Positions 57,371 through 64,000 of a stretch of 64,000 nt of DNA are shown one piece after another. The stretch's first letter is position 1. Every line of letters begins with the position of its first letter. The stretch comes from JAFAXD01 sp963833605 (lineage in GTDB: Bacteria > Pseudomonadota > Alphaproteobacteria > Rhizobiales > Xanthobacteraceae), in the NCBI GenBank assembly GCA_963833605.1, contig CAWHYZ010000002.1, positions 1 to 64,000 on the forward strand, in the 5' to 3' direction. The position numbers and the translations under genes are program-made. A model generated the notes under the pieces. It was given only the letters and a program-made list of their open reading frames with translations, was not told the origin of the DNA and did not search any database.

Positions 57371-57432
57371 ATTATTAGCGGAGTCGCGCAAACTTGTCGC
57401 GGCTTCCTGGGTGGCGTGGCGCGGTCGTCCGC

Positions 57433-59073
57433 TCATCGTCCGCGCACCCTAGGCATCATGATGAACTCCCATGGCGATGGCATGGGCCCTACGGGAACCT
57501 CGATCAACGTCGGCCCGTCGTGGCGTTGCAGCGCGCGCCGCAGCGCGCCGCGCAACTCGTCCGGATTGCGTGCCCGCTCGGCCGCAGCGCCGAAGCTGTC
57601 GGCAAAGCGCACGAAGTCCGGATTGGTGAGATCGCATGCAATCAAATGATTCCCGAATTGCTCCTGCTGGATTTGGCGCACGTTGCCGAAAGCCCCGTCG
57701 GTGAACACAACAACGATCAGCGGAATGCGGTGCCGCACGGCGGTGGCCATTTCGTTCGCCGTGTAGAGAAAACCGCCATCGCCGCTGATCGAAACTACAG
57801 GCACGTCGCGGCGGGCGTCCTGTGCCCCGAGCGCCGTTGCGAAACCCCAGCCGAGGTTGTCCTGGTAGCCGGGGGACAGGAATGTACGCGGGCGATAGAC
57901 CGGAAATGCGAGGCGCGCAGCGAATCCTACCTGCGTCACCTCATCGACCAAAATGCCGTTCTCCGGCAACTCGGCGCGAATCGCCGCCAGGAAACCGAGC
58001 TGCGGCGCGAGCTTGGTCAGCCGCTTGGTCCATCGCGACTGCCGCTCCTCCATTTCGCTGGTCCGGGGTGGACGGGCGACGTTGTGCGCGCCGACCGCGT
58101 CGACCAGACGGCGCATGATTGGCGTTGCGTCGCCGATCAGCGCCACCTCCGGCTTGCGAAAGCGCGCCGGTTCCTCTGGGTCGGCCTCGATGCGAATCAC
58201 CGCGAGGTTGTCGTCCGTGCCCCACTGCCGCTGTTGCATCAACAGGTGCGTGCCGACCGCCAGCACCACGTCCGCTTCGGCCCACAGTTCGTGACCGAGC
58301 GGAAGCGTTACGCTCAACGGGTCGCGGCTATCAAGCACGCCACGGCCGCGGCGATAGCCGAGCACCGGCGCCTGCAGCATTTTGGAAAGCTGCGTCACTT
58401 CCGCGGCGGCGTCCTGCGCGCCGGCGCCGCAAACGATCATTGGCCGCTTGGCCTCGCCAAGCCGCTTGGCCGCCGCCGTGATGGCGTCTTCGTCGATCGC
58501 TACCTGAGGCGCCGGCCAGGGAGGCTCGAGCACGACGTCACCAGTCCTGCCCCAAACATCGATCGCACATTCAAGCGCCGCCGGGCCGGGCCGGCCAGCT
58601 GCCATCGATTGGATCGCCTGCGTCACCAGCCGCGAGGCCGCGTCGGGACCGCGAATCAAATCCGAGAAATCGACCAGCCGCGCGATGATCCCGGCCTGGT
58701 CGCGAATTTCATGCAGATGGCCGAACCCGCGCCCGATATCGGCGTGGGGAATCTGTCCGATCAGGGCAAGCACCGGCGCATTCATGGAATAGGCCGTGAG
58801 CAGCGCTGCGCTGGTGTTGAGGAGCCCTGGTCCCGGAACGACGGCGTAAGTCTGCGGCTTGTTGGTCGCAAGCGCGGCGCCTAGCGCCATGTAGGCGGCG
58901 CCCTGCTCGTGGCGGCTATGAACAACCCTGATAGCGTCCGCGGCTTTGAACAGCGCTTCGAACAGGTGATCGTTGTGCACGCCGGGCAGGGCGTACATTG
59001 TGTCGATACCATGGGCGATCAGGGTGGCGACGGTTGCGTCCGCCGTCGTCATGGATTGAGACTGTGCAGCCAT
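57433..59073 (-). CDS. thiamine-diphosphate-binding enzyme, acetolactate-synthase-like
   Basis: 546 residues. Pyr domain with SRHEQGAAYMALGAALATNK (activating Glu), VPGPGLLNTSAALLTAYSMN, middle domain AKRPMIVCGAGAQDAAAEV and PP domain VVSISGDGGFLYTANEM with VVFTDGAFGNVRQIQ, where the usual NN after GDG appears as TDGAFGN. The family includes acetolactate synthase and benzoylformate decarboxylase; the reaction here is undetermined. It is a different subfamily from the TPP enzyme at 18.0-19.7 kb. Divergent from aspS with about 125 bp between. Confidence 0.88.
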   Translation of the reverse strand: MAAQSQSMTTADATVATLIAHGIDTMYALPGVHNDHLFEALFKAADAIRVVHSRHEQGAAYMALGAALATNKPQTYAVVPGPGLLNTSAALLTAYSMNAPVLALIGQIPHADIGRGFGHLHEIRDQAGIIARLVDFSDLIRGPDAASRLVTQAIQSMAAGRPGPAALECAIDVWGRTGDVVLEPPWPAPQVAIDEDAITAAAKRLGEAKRPMIVCGAGAQDAAAEVTQLSKMLQAPVLGYRRGRGVLDSRDPLSVTLPLGHELWAEADVVLAVGTHLLMQQRQWGTDDNLAVIRIEADPEEPARFRKPEVALIGDATPIMRRLVDAVGAHNVARPPRTSEMEERQSRWTKRLTKLAPQLGFLAAIRAELPENGILVDEVTQVGFAARLAFPVYRPRTFLSPGYQDNLGWGFATALGAQDARRDVPVVSISGDGGFLYTANEMATAVRHRIPLIVVVFTDGAFGNVRQIQQEQFGNHLIACDLTNPDFVRFADSFGAAAERARNPDELRGALRRALQRHDGPTLIEVPVGPMPSPWEFIMMPRVRGR

Positions 59074-59199
59074 TCTGGACGCCGAGTGTGCAGATCAGAG
59101 CCGTTCTGTCGAGGGGGCATCATCGAAGTCACGGACGGGCGTTGCCTTGACAAAACGCAACCCGCATGCGCCTTTCGCCCGCCTTCACCGAGCCGATCC

Positions 59200-60999
59200 A
59201 TGCACCGTTACCGCTCGCATACCTGTGGCGCACTGCGCGCCGCCGACATTGGCCAGACCGTTCGCGTTTCGGGCTGGTGCCATCGCATCCGCGATCATGG
59301 CGGCGTGTTGTTCATCGATTTGCGCGACCATTACGGCTTGGTGCAGGTCGTGGCCGACCCGGATTCGCCGGCTTTTCGAACTGCCGAGACCCTGCGCGCG
59401 GAATGGGTTGCAAAGATCGACGGCAGGGTGCGCGCACGCCCGGCCGGTACCGAGAATCCCGAGCTTCCGACCGGGGCAATCGAGGTCTATGCGAGCGATA
59501 TCGAAGTGCTGGGGCCGGCCGGCGAACTGCCGATGCCGGTGTTCGGTGACCAGGAATATCCGGAGGACATCAGGCTCAGGTACCGTTTTCTTGATTTGCG
59601 CCGTGAGCGCCTGCATCGCAACATCATGCGGCGCGGCGCCATCATCGAGTCGCTGCGCCGGCGCATGCGCGAGCAGGGCTTCTTCGAATTCCAGACTCCG
59701 ATCCTGACGGCATCGAGCCCGGAAGGCGCCCGCGACTATCTGGTGCCGTCGCGCCTGCATCCCGGCAAGTTCTACGCGCTGCCGCAGGCACCGCAGCAGT
59801 TCAAGCAGCTGATCATGATTTCGGGGTTCGATCGCTATTTCCAAATCGCGCCCTGTTTTCGCGACGAGGACGCGCGCGCCGACCGCTCGCCCGGCGAATT
59901 CTATCAGCTCGATATCGAGATGAGCTTCGTCACCCAGGACGACGTGTTTGCTGCGGTCGAGCCGGTGCTACGCGGCGTATTCGAGGAGTTTGGCGACGGC
60001 AAACCGGTGACTCCCAAGTTCCCACTCATCCCCTACAGTGAGGCGATCAGACAATTCGGCAGTGACAAGCCTGATCTGCGCAATCCGATCCGGATGCAGA
60101 ACGTCAGCGAGGTCTTCCGCGGTTCGGGATTCAAGGTATTTGCCAACATGCTGGCGGGCGATCCGGCCGCGGAGGTGTGGGCGCTTCCTGCACCTGGCGG
60201 CGGCAATCGCGCGTTCTGCGATCGCATGAACGAATGGGCCAAGGGCGAGGACCAACCGGGACTCGGTTACATCTTCTGGCGCGAGGGTGAGGAGGGCGGT
60301 GCCGGCCCGCTGGCCAAGAACATCGGGCCGGATCGCACTACGGCGATCCGTGATCAACTCGGGCTCCGCGTCGCCGATGCAGTGTTCTTTATTGCTGGCA
60401 AGCCGAAAGACTTCATCAAGTTTGCCGGACCCGCGCGCAACCGGGTCGGCGAGGAGTTGAAGCTGATCGAGAAGGATCGGTTCGAACTCTGCTGGATCGT
60501 CGATTTTCCGATGTATGAATGGAACGAGGAGGAGAAGAAGATCGACTTCTCCCACAACCCTTTCTCGATGCCCAACATGTCGGTGGACGAGTTCCTGGCG
60601 CTTGATCCGGCCGACCATGAGAAGTTGCTGAGCCTGAAGGCGATCCAATATGATGTTGTTTGCAATGGGGTTGAGCTCTCCTCCGGCGCGATTCGCAATC
60701 ATCGCCCGGAGGTGATGAAGAAGGCGTTCGCCATTGCGGGCTATGGCGCTGATACGCTGGAAACGAAATTCGGCGGCATGCTGCACGCGCTCTCGCTCGG
60801 CGCGCCGCCGCATGGTGGCATCGCACCTGGCATTGACCGCATCGTCATGCTGCTGTGCGGGGAAGAGAATCTGCGCGAGGTAGTGCTGTTTCCGATGAAC
60901 CAGCGCGCCGAAGACTTGATGATGGGCGCTCCCTCCGAGGTGACCGCCAAGCAGCTGCGCGAGCTGCACATCCGGCTCAATTTGCCTGAAAAGGGGTGA
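59200..60999 (+). CDS. aspS: aspartyl-tRNA synthetase
   Basis: Class IIb synthetase of 599 residues: OB anticodon domain (TVRVSGWCHRIRDHGGVLFIDLRDHYGLVQVV), motif 1 region RHNIMRRGAIIESLRRRMRE-like HRNIMRRGAIIESLRRRM, motif 2 FQIAPCFRDEDARADRSPGE (about 222), a GAD insertion domain (about 290-420) and motif 3 GGIAPGIDRIVMLL (about 545). The bacterial-type GAD domain indicates the long bacterial form, possibly non-discriminating. The ATG at 59200 gives the family N-terminus; no strong ribosome-binding site is seen. Confidence 0.95.
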   Translation: MHRYRSHTCGALRAADIGQTVRVSGWCHRIRDHGGVLFIDLRDHYGLVQVVADPDSPAFRTAETLRAEWVAKIDGRVRARPAGTENPELPTGAIEVYASDIEVLGPAGELPMPVFGDQEYPEDIRLRYRFLDLRRERLHRNIMRRGAIIESLRRRMREQGFFEFQTPILTASSPEGARDYLVPSRLHPGKFYALPQAPQQFKQLIMISGFDRYFQIAPCFRDEDARADRSPGEFYQLDIEMSFVTQDDVFAAVEPVLRGVFEEFGDGKPVTPKFPLIPYSEAIRQFGSDKPDLRNPIRMQNVSEVFRGSGFKVFANMLAGDPAAEVWALPAPGGGNRAFCDRMNEWAKGEDQPGLGYIFWREGEEGGAGPLAKNIGPDRTTAIRDQLGLRVADAVFFIAGKPKDFIKFAGPARNRVGEELKLIEKDRFELCWIVDFPMYEWNEEEKKIDFSHNPFSMPNMSVDEFLALDPADHEKLLSLKAIQYDVVCNGVELSSGAIRNHRPEVMKKAFAIAGYGADTLETKFGGMLHALSLGAPPHGGIAPGIDRIVMLLCGEENLREVVLFPMNQRAEDLMMGAPSEVTAKQLRELHIRLNLPEKG

Positions 61000-61083
61000 G
61001 CGTCAGCTCCCCGTGCATTCTTTTGCCATGCGAAATTGCGGTAGCCCGTGTCGGCGAAAGGTGCCTTGGGCAAAAAGAGTCCG

Positions 61084-61136
61084 TAGATGCCATCCCGCCT
61101 AGAGAGGGCATCTATGGCATCTGAGGGCATGTATGG
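61084..61136. repeat. small inverted and direct repeat after aspS
   Basis: TAGATGCC (61084-61091) pairs with GGCATCTA (61107-61114), and GAGGGCATCTATGG (61104-61117) recurs as GAGGGCATGTATGG (61123-61136) with one change. No T-run follows. It lies in the 239-bp gap between aspS and the convergent amidohydrolase; a role as terminator or protein site is open. The motif ATCTATGG also occurs upstream of nadE. Confidence 0.45.
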
Positions 61137-61238
61137 ACGAACCGCACTGAAACAGTCCCGGCAGATATGCATGGCTTTTCGGCTTCCAGTGGGGCGCCGG
61201 TTCACGGCACCAACATCCGCGTTGTTGCAATGTGCTCC

Positions 61239-62345
61239 CTACGCAAACCGCGGCAGCAGCCGCAGCGCGTTGTCGCGGTCGAGCGCGCGCATGTCGTTTG
61301 CGGAAAAACCGACGTCCGCAAGGCCGTCGATGATGCTGCGGCTGGTGCCGCTCGGGTAGTCGGTGCCGAACAGGACCTGCGTGATGGCGACGAGCTGCAT
61401 GAGCGAGACGAGGGCGCCCGGATTGGCTGCGCCGGCCACGTCATAATAGAACTTCCGCATCTCGCTGATCGCGCCGTTGGGCAGCCGCTTGGCGTGATCC
61501 GCGACGCGCGGCACCGAGGCTTCGATTCGCCCGGCTAGGAACGGCGCGGTGCCACCCGCGTGCGACCAGATGAACCGGATATCGGGAAAGCGCACAGCGG
61601 CGCCGCTGAACAGGATGCCCAGAATGGCGCGGGTCGTATCGGTCCCGTATTCCATCACCCCGGGCTGCACGTCTGGAACGAGGTTCATGCAGCAGGCGGC
61701 CGCGGTCGGGTGAACGAACACCAGCGCCTTGCGGCGGTTGAGTTCCTCCATTACCGGGATGAACGCGTCATTGCCGAGCCAGATATCGCGATAGCTGGTG
61801 AAGAGCCCGATGCCGTCGGCCTTCAACGTGTCGAGCGCATATTCGATCTCGCGCAAGGTCGCCTGCACGTCGGGCAGCGGCATGGCGGCGAACATGCCGA
61901 AGCGCAACGGATGATCGGCGACCAGCCTCGCCATCATCTCATTGCTCTCGCGCGCGAGCCGCGCGGTCTGCACCTGGTCGCCGAACCAGAGGCCTGGATT
62001 GGTGACCGACACCACAGCCGCGGTGACGCCGCCCTTGTCCATGTCATCGAGTGACCGTTCGGCCGTCCAGTTGCGGGTCGCCGGCTGCAGCAGGTCGCGG
62101 CCGATCACCTCGGCGAGCCATTTTGGCGGCGCCACATGATGATGCACGTCAATGCGTTCGGACGCGACCGCGGCGCCTGTCTGCGCCGTTGCCCGCGTCG
62201 ATACCATCGCGGCCGTGCCGGCGGCCGCGAGCCCGCCAGCGACGAATGTCCGCCGCCCAGGTAAAAAGTCCGTCGGCATGGTGGCGGCTTCGAAGCAGCA
62301 CGGACAGCCGCGCAGGAACCAGCGTGACGTGGAACGATCGGACAT
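61239..62345 (-). CDS. Tat-exported amidohydrolase (ACMSD-like amidohydrolase 2 family)
   Basis: 368 residues. The N-terminus holds RGCPCC (13-18) and then a twin-arginine signal PGRRTFVAGGLAAAGTAAMV with cleavage after ATA near residue 55. The mature TIM barrel starts RIDVHHHVAPP with metal ligands, continues with VSVTNPGLWFG, FVHPTAA near 205, IWSHAGGTAPFLAGRIEAS (about 270) and LFGTDYPSG (about 330) with the catalytic Asp. Relatives decarboxylate or hydrolyse aromatic and lactone substrates. Tat export implies folding with metal in the cytoplasm. AGGGGGAAGC precedes the ATG at 62345. Confidence 0.88.
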   Translation of the reverse strand: MSDRSTSRWFLRGCPCCFEAATMPTDFLPGRRTFVAGGLAAAGTAAMVSTRATAQTGAAVASERIDVHHHVAPPKWLAEVIGRDLLQPATRNWTAERSLDDMDKGGVTAAVVSVTNPGLWFGDQVQTARLARESNEMMARLVADHPLRFGMFAAMPLPDVQATLREIEYALDTLKADGIGLFTSYRDIWLGNDAFIPVMEELNRRKALVFVHPTAAACCMNLVPDVQPGVMEYGTDTTRAILGILFSGAAVRFPDIRFIWSHAGGTAPFLAGRIEASVPRVADHAKRLPNGAISEMRKFYYDVAGAANPGALVSLMQLVAITQVLFGTDYPSGTSRSIIDGLADVGFSANDMRALDRDNALRLLPRFA

Positions 62346-62381
62346 GCTTCCCCCTGGTGCGATGGGCTTGAAATTCCTACG

Positions 62382-63215
62382 ATGATGGCAGCAGGTTTTA
62401 CAGGAACTTCGAATCCACCGCAGCAGCGGCGCTTGGCATGGGTGACCGTGACGCAAACACCGCTTGATGTTCCGCACCGGCGGCCGATCGTCGAAAAGCT
62501 TGCGACCTCGTTGCAGAAGCGGCGGTTCTGGCTGCAAGCCCTGATCGGCGGGCACGCTCGCATCCTGCACTGCCGTTATTTCGGCGCGCAGTTCATCGTC
62601 GATCTCGACGAGGTGATCGGATACGAGATCGCGATCCGCCGCTTCGAGTGGCGCGAGCTCAAGCTGATGATCGACGCGTGCCGACGGCTCAAGCCGGCGA
62701 TCTTTCTGGATGTGGGCGCCAACATCGGCCTTTACGCGTGCGTGCTCGGCCGGCAGCGCGTGGTGCCGAAAATCCTTGCGCTGGAGCCGGACCGCGAGAA
62801 CTTTGCGCGGCTGCAGGCGAATGTCGAGCTCAATGAATTGTCGGATATCGTCGATGCGCGTCCTGCCGCCGCCGCCGCAAGCGCCGGCACGCTGACGCTT
62901 GTGCCATCGGGCAAGGCCAACCGCGGCATGTCGCGCATCGAGGCGGGCGCCCAAGGCGGTTACGACGTGGCCGCCGTTGCCCTCGATGAAGTCGTGCCGC
63001 TGCGTGATGGCGTCATTGCGCTCAAGATCGATGTGGAGGGCTTCGAGGCGCAGGTGCTGACGGGCGCCGAACGCCTGTTGTCAGGCAATCGCGGCTTTGC
63101 TCAGATTGAATCCCGCGAGGACGCTGCCGCCGCGTATGTGGCTGAGCGCATGGCCGCGCTCGGGTGGCGCTTCGTGGAGCGCCACGGGCTCGATCTGCGG
63201 TTTGAAAAGCCGTGA
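62382..63215 (+). CDS. FkbM-family methyltransferase
   Basis: 277 residues: FLDVGANIGLYACVLGRQ (about 107-124) is the SAM-binding motif I, LALEPDRENFARLQANVELN follows, then ALKIDVEGFEAQVLTGAERLL (about 216), the FkbM hallmark. FkbM proteins O-methylate sugars, polyketides or lipids; the substrate is unknown. The first 25 residues are poorly conserved and the start may lie at one of the GTGs near 62442. It is divergent from the amidohydrolase. Confidence 0.87.
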   Translation: MMAAGFTGTSNPPQQRRLAWVTVTQTPLDVPHRRPIVEKLATSLQKRRFWLQALIGGHARILHCRYFGAQFIVDLDEVIGYEIAIRRFEWRELKLMIDACRRLKPAIFLDVGANIGLYACVLGRQRVVPKILALEPDRENFARLQANVELNELSDIVDARPAAAAASAGTLTLVPSGKANRGMSRIEAGAQGGYDVAAVALDEVVPLRDGVIALKIDVEGFEAQVLTGAERLLSGNRGFAQIESREDAAAAYVAERMAALGWRFVERHGLDLRFEKP

Positions 63216-63235
63216 TCTCGTTGCTGCCGGATTTC

Positions 63236-63257
63236 GCTCGTCCAGCATTCGGGCTAC
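63236..63257. repeat. short half REP element
   Basis: GCCGGATTTCGCTCG then AGCATTCGGGCTAC resembles the right arm of the REPs at 1723-1882. It lies between the FkbM gene and the malic enzyme gene, in the same orientation and position as the half REP at 16285. Confidence 0.5.
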
Positions 63258-63284
63258 ACAATCCCAGGAAAGCCGACGCTGGAG

Positions 63285-64000
63285 ATGCCTGTGTCATCCA
63301 ACTTGTCCGACGACCTGCACGCGAGCGCGCTCGTGTATCACCAGCTGCCGCGACCGGGAAAGCTCGAAATCCGTGCCACCAAGCCGCTGGGCAACCAGCG
63401 CGACCTCGCGCTCGCGTATTCGCCGGGCGTCGCCGCCGCCTGCCAGGCGATCGCCGCCGATCCGGCAATGGCCGCCGAGCTCACCACGCGCGCCAATCTG
63501 GTTGCGGTCGTCTCCAACGGCAGCGCAGTGCTCGGGCTTGGCAACATCGGGCCGCTCGCCGGCAAGCCGGTGATGGAAGGCAAGGCCGTTCTGTTCAAGA
63601 AGTTCGCCGGCATCGACGTGTTCGACATTGAGGTCGCGGCGAACGAGCCCGACCGGCTGGTCGAGGTGGTGGCGGCGCTCGAGCCGACATTCGGCGGTAT
63701 CAACCTGGAAGATATCAAGGCGCCCGAGTGCTTCGAGGTCGAGGCCAAGCTGCGCGAGCGCATGAAAATTCCAGTGTTCCACGACGACCAGCACGGCACC
63801 GCGATCATCGTGGCGGCGGCGGTGCGCAATGCGCTCGATCTTGCCGGCAAGCGCATCGAGGACGTGACGCTCGTCGCGTCCGGTGCCGGGGCCGCCGCAA
63901 TCGCCTGCCTCAACCTGCTGGTCGCGTTCGGGATGCGGCGCGAGCACATCTTCGTCACCGACATCGAGGGCGTCGTTTACGAGGGTCGCGCCAAGCTCAT
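63285..64000 (+). CDS. maeB: NADP-dependent malic enzyme (5' part)
   Basis: It converts malate to pyruvate with CO2 and NADPH. The first 238 residues are present: LPRPGKLEIRATKPLGNQRD, LALAYSPGVAAACQAIAADP, VSNGSAVLGLGNIGPLAGKPV, VMEGKAVLFKKFAGIDVFDI and the metal/catalytic block EDIKAPECFEVEAKL with FHDDQHGTAI, then the start of the Rossmann domain (LVASGAGAAAIACL). The gene runs off the window; full MaeB enzymes also carry a phosphotransacetylase-like domain. ATG at 63285 touches GGAG; GTG at 63291 has better spacing from it. Confidence 0.93.
   Translation, partial: MPVSSNLSDDLHASALVYHQLPRPGKLEIRATKPLGNQRDLALAYSPGVAAACQAIAADPAMAAELTTRANLVAVVSNGSAVLGLGNIGPLAGKPVMEGKAVLFKKFAGIDVFDIEVAANEPDRLVEVVAALEPTFGGINLEDIKAPECFEVEAKLRERMKIPVFHDDQHGTAIIVAAAVRNALDLAGKRIEDVTLVASGAGAAAIACLNLLVAFGMRREHIFVTDIEGVVYEGRAKL

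Noticed and set aside
58909..59199. In-frame upstream extension of aspS
   Set aside because: It runs antisense through the TPP enzyme gene; the conserved N-terminus begins at 59200.

Overview
The window reads as chromosomal DNA of a GC-rich alphaproteobacterium of the order Hyphomicrobiales (Bradyrhizobium/Xanthobacteraceae-like). The evidence is the gene content: four Bug/TctC-type tricarboxylate receptors, HWE/HisKA_2 kinase, DUF1236, DUF3309 and HdaA genes; the order purN-purM / CDP-alcohol transferase-hdaA-ppk-ppx / rnd / aspS; promoters of the EcfG general-stress type (GGAAC-N16/17-CGTT); and palindromic repeats of the GTAGCCCGCATGGAGCG type. No rRNA, tRNA, CRISPR array, complete IS element or prophage was found.

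Layout. 0-3.9 kb: an alpha/beta hydrolase, a 0.7 kb hairpin-rich stretch without a convincing gene, a tandem REP pair, a strong leader hairpin and class II DAHP synthase. 3.9-11 kb: nadE behind a cluster of CTCATCTATG motifs, a frame-broken Bug receptor, an EamA exporter, maleylacetoacetate isomerase and a frame-broken hybrid kinase. 11.2-16.3 kb: a tight operon cysS-GNAT-cimA-RraA-like-DUF218. 16.3-22.8 kb: rhodanese and GST, then a Nudix/TPP-enzyme/cyclase operon divergent from two tandem Bug receptors, which looks catabolic. 22.8-29.2 kb: a stress and sensing block (DUF3309, NRAMP-like transporter, 27-aa membrane peptide, PAS-HWE-REC kinase, Crp/Fnr regulator, single-domain response regulator, AI-2E exporter family) with three EcfG-type promoters. 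29.5-32.6 kb: a NEW3-domain protein with an ABC ATPase and permease, closed by a terminator. 32.6-34 kb: two small exported proteins, each behind an EcfG-type promoter. 34-48.2 kb: mixed accessory metabolism (acyl-CoA carboxylase beta subunit, DUF1275, metallo-beta-lactamase fold, SDR, GST remnant, ABM protein, quinone reductase, Bug receptor, ndk, TerC, molybdopterin oxidoreductase, outer-membrane barrel, cold-shock protein). 48.3-61 kb: core housekeeping (purN, purM, hdaA, polyphosphate kinase and exopolyphosphatase, RNase D, a TPP enzyme, aspS). 61-64 kb: a Tat-exported amidohydrolase, an FkbM methyltransferase and the start of malic enzyme.

Three themes stand out. (1) Five or six EcfG-type promoter matches lie in front of small envelope or stress genes and make a coherent general-stress set. 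(2) A family of CTAG-bounded palindromes sharing the junction CTAGAATCATA occurs four times, and four genes end exactly on the outer TAG of a palindromic repeat. (3) About ten otherwise conserved genes carry a single-base frame break, nearly all of them one extra base. This is more likely residual insertion error in the assembly than real gene decay, so the frame-broken entries below should be read as probably functional genes.
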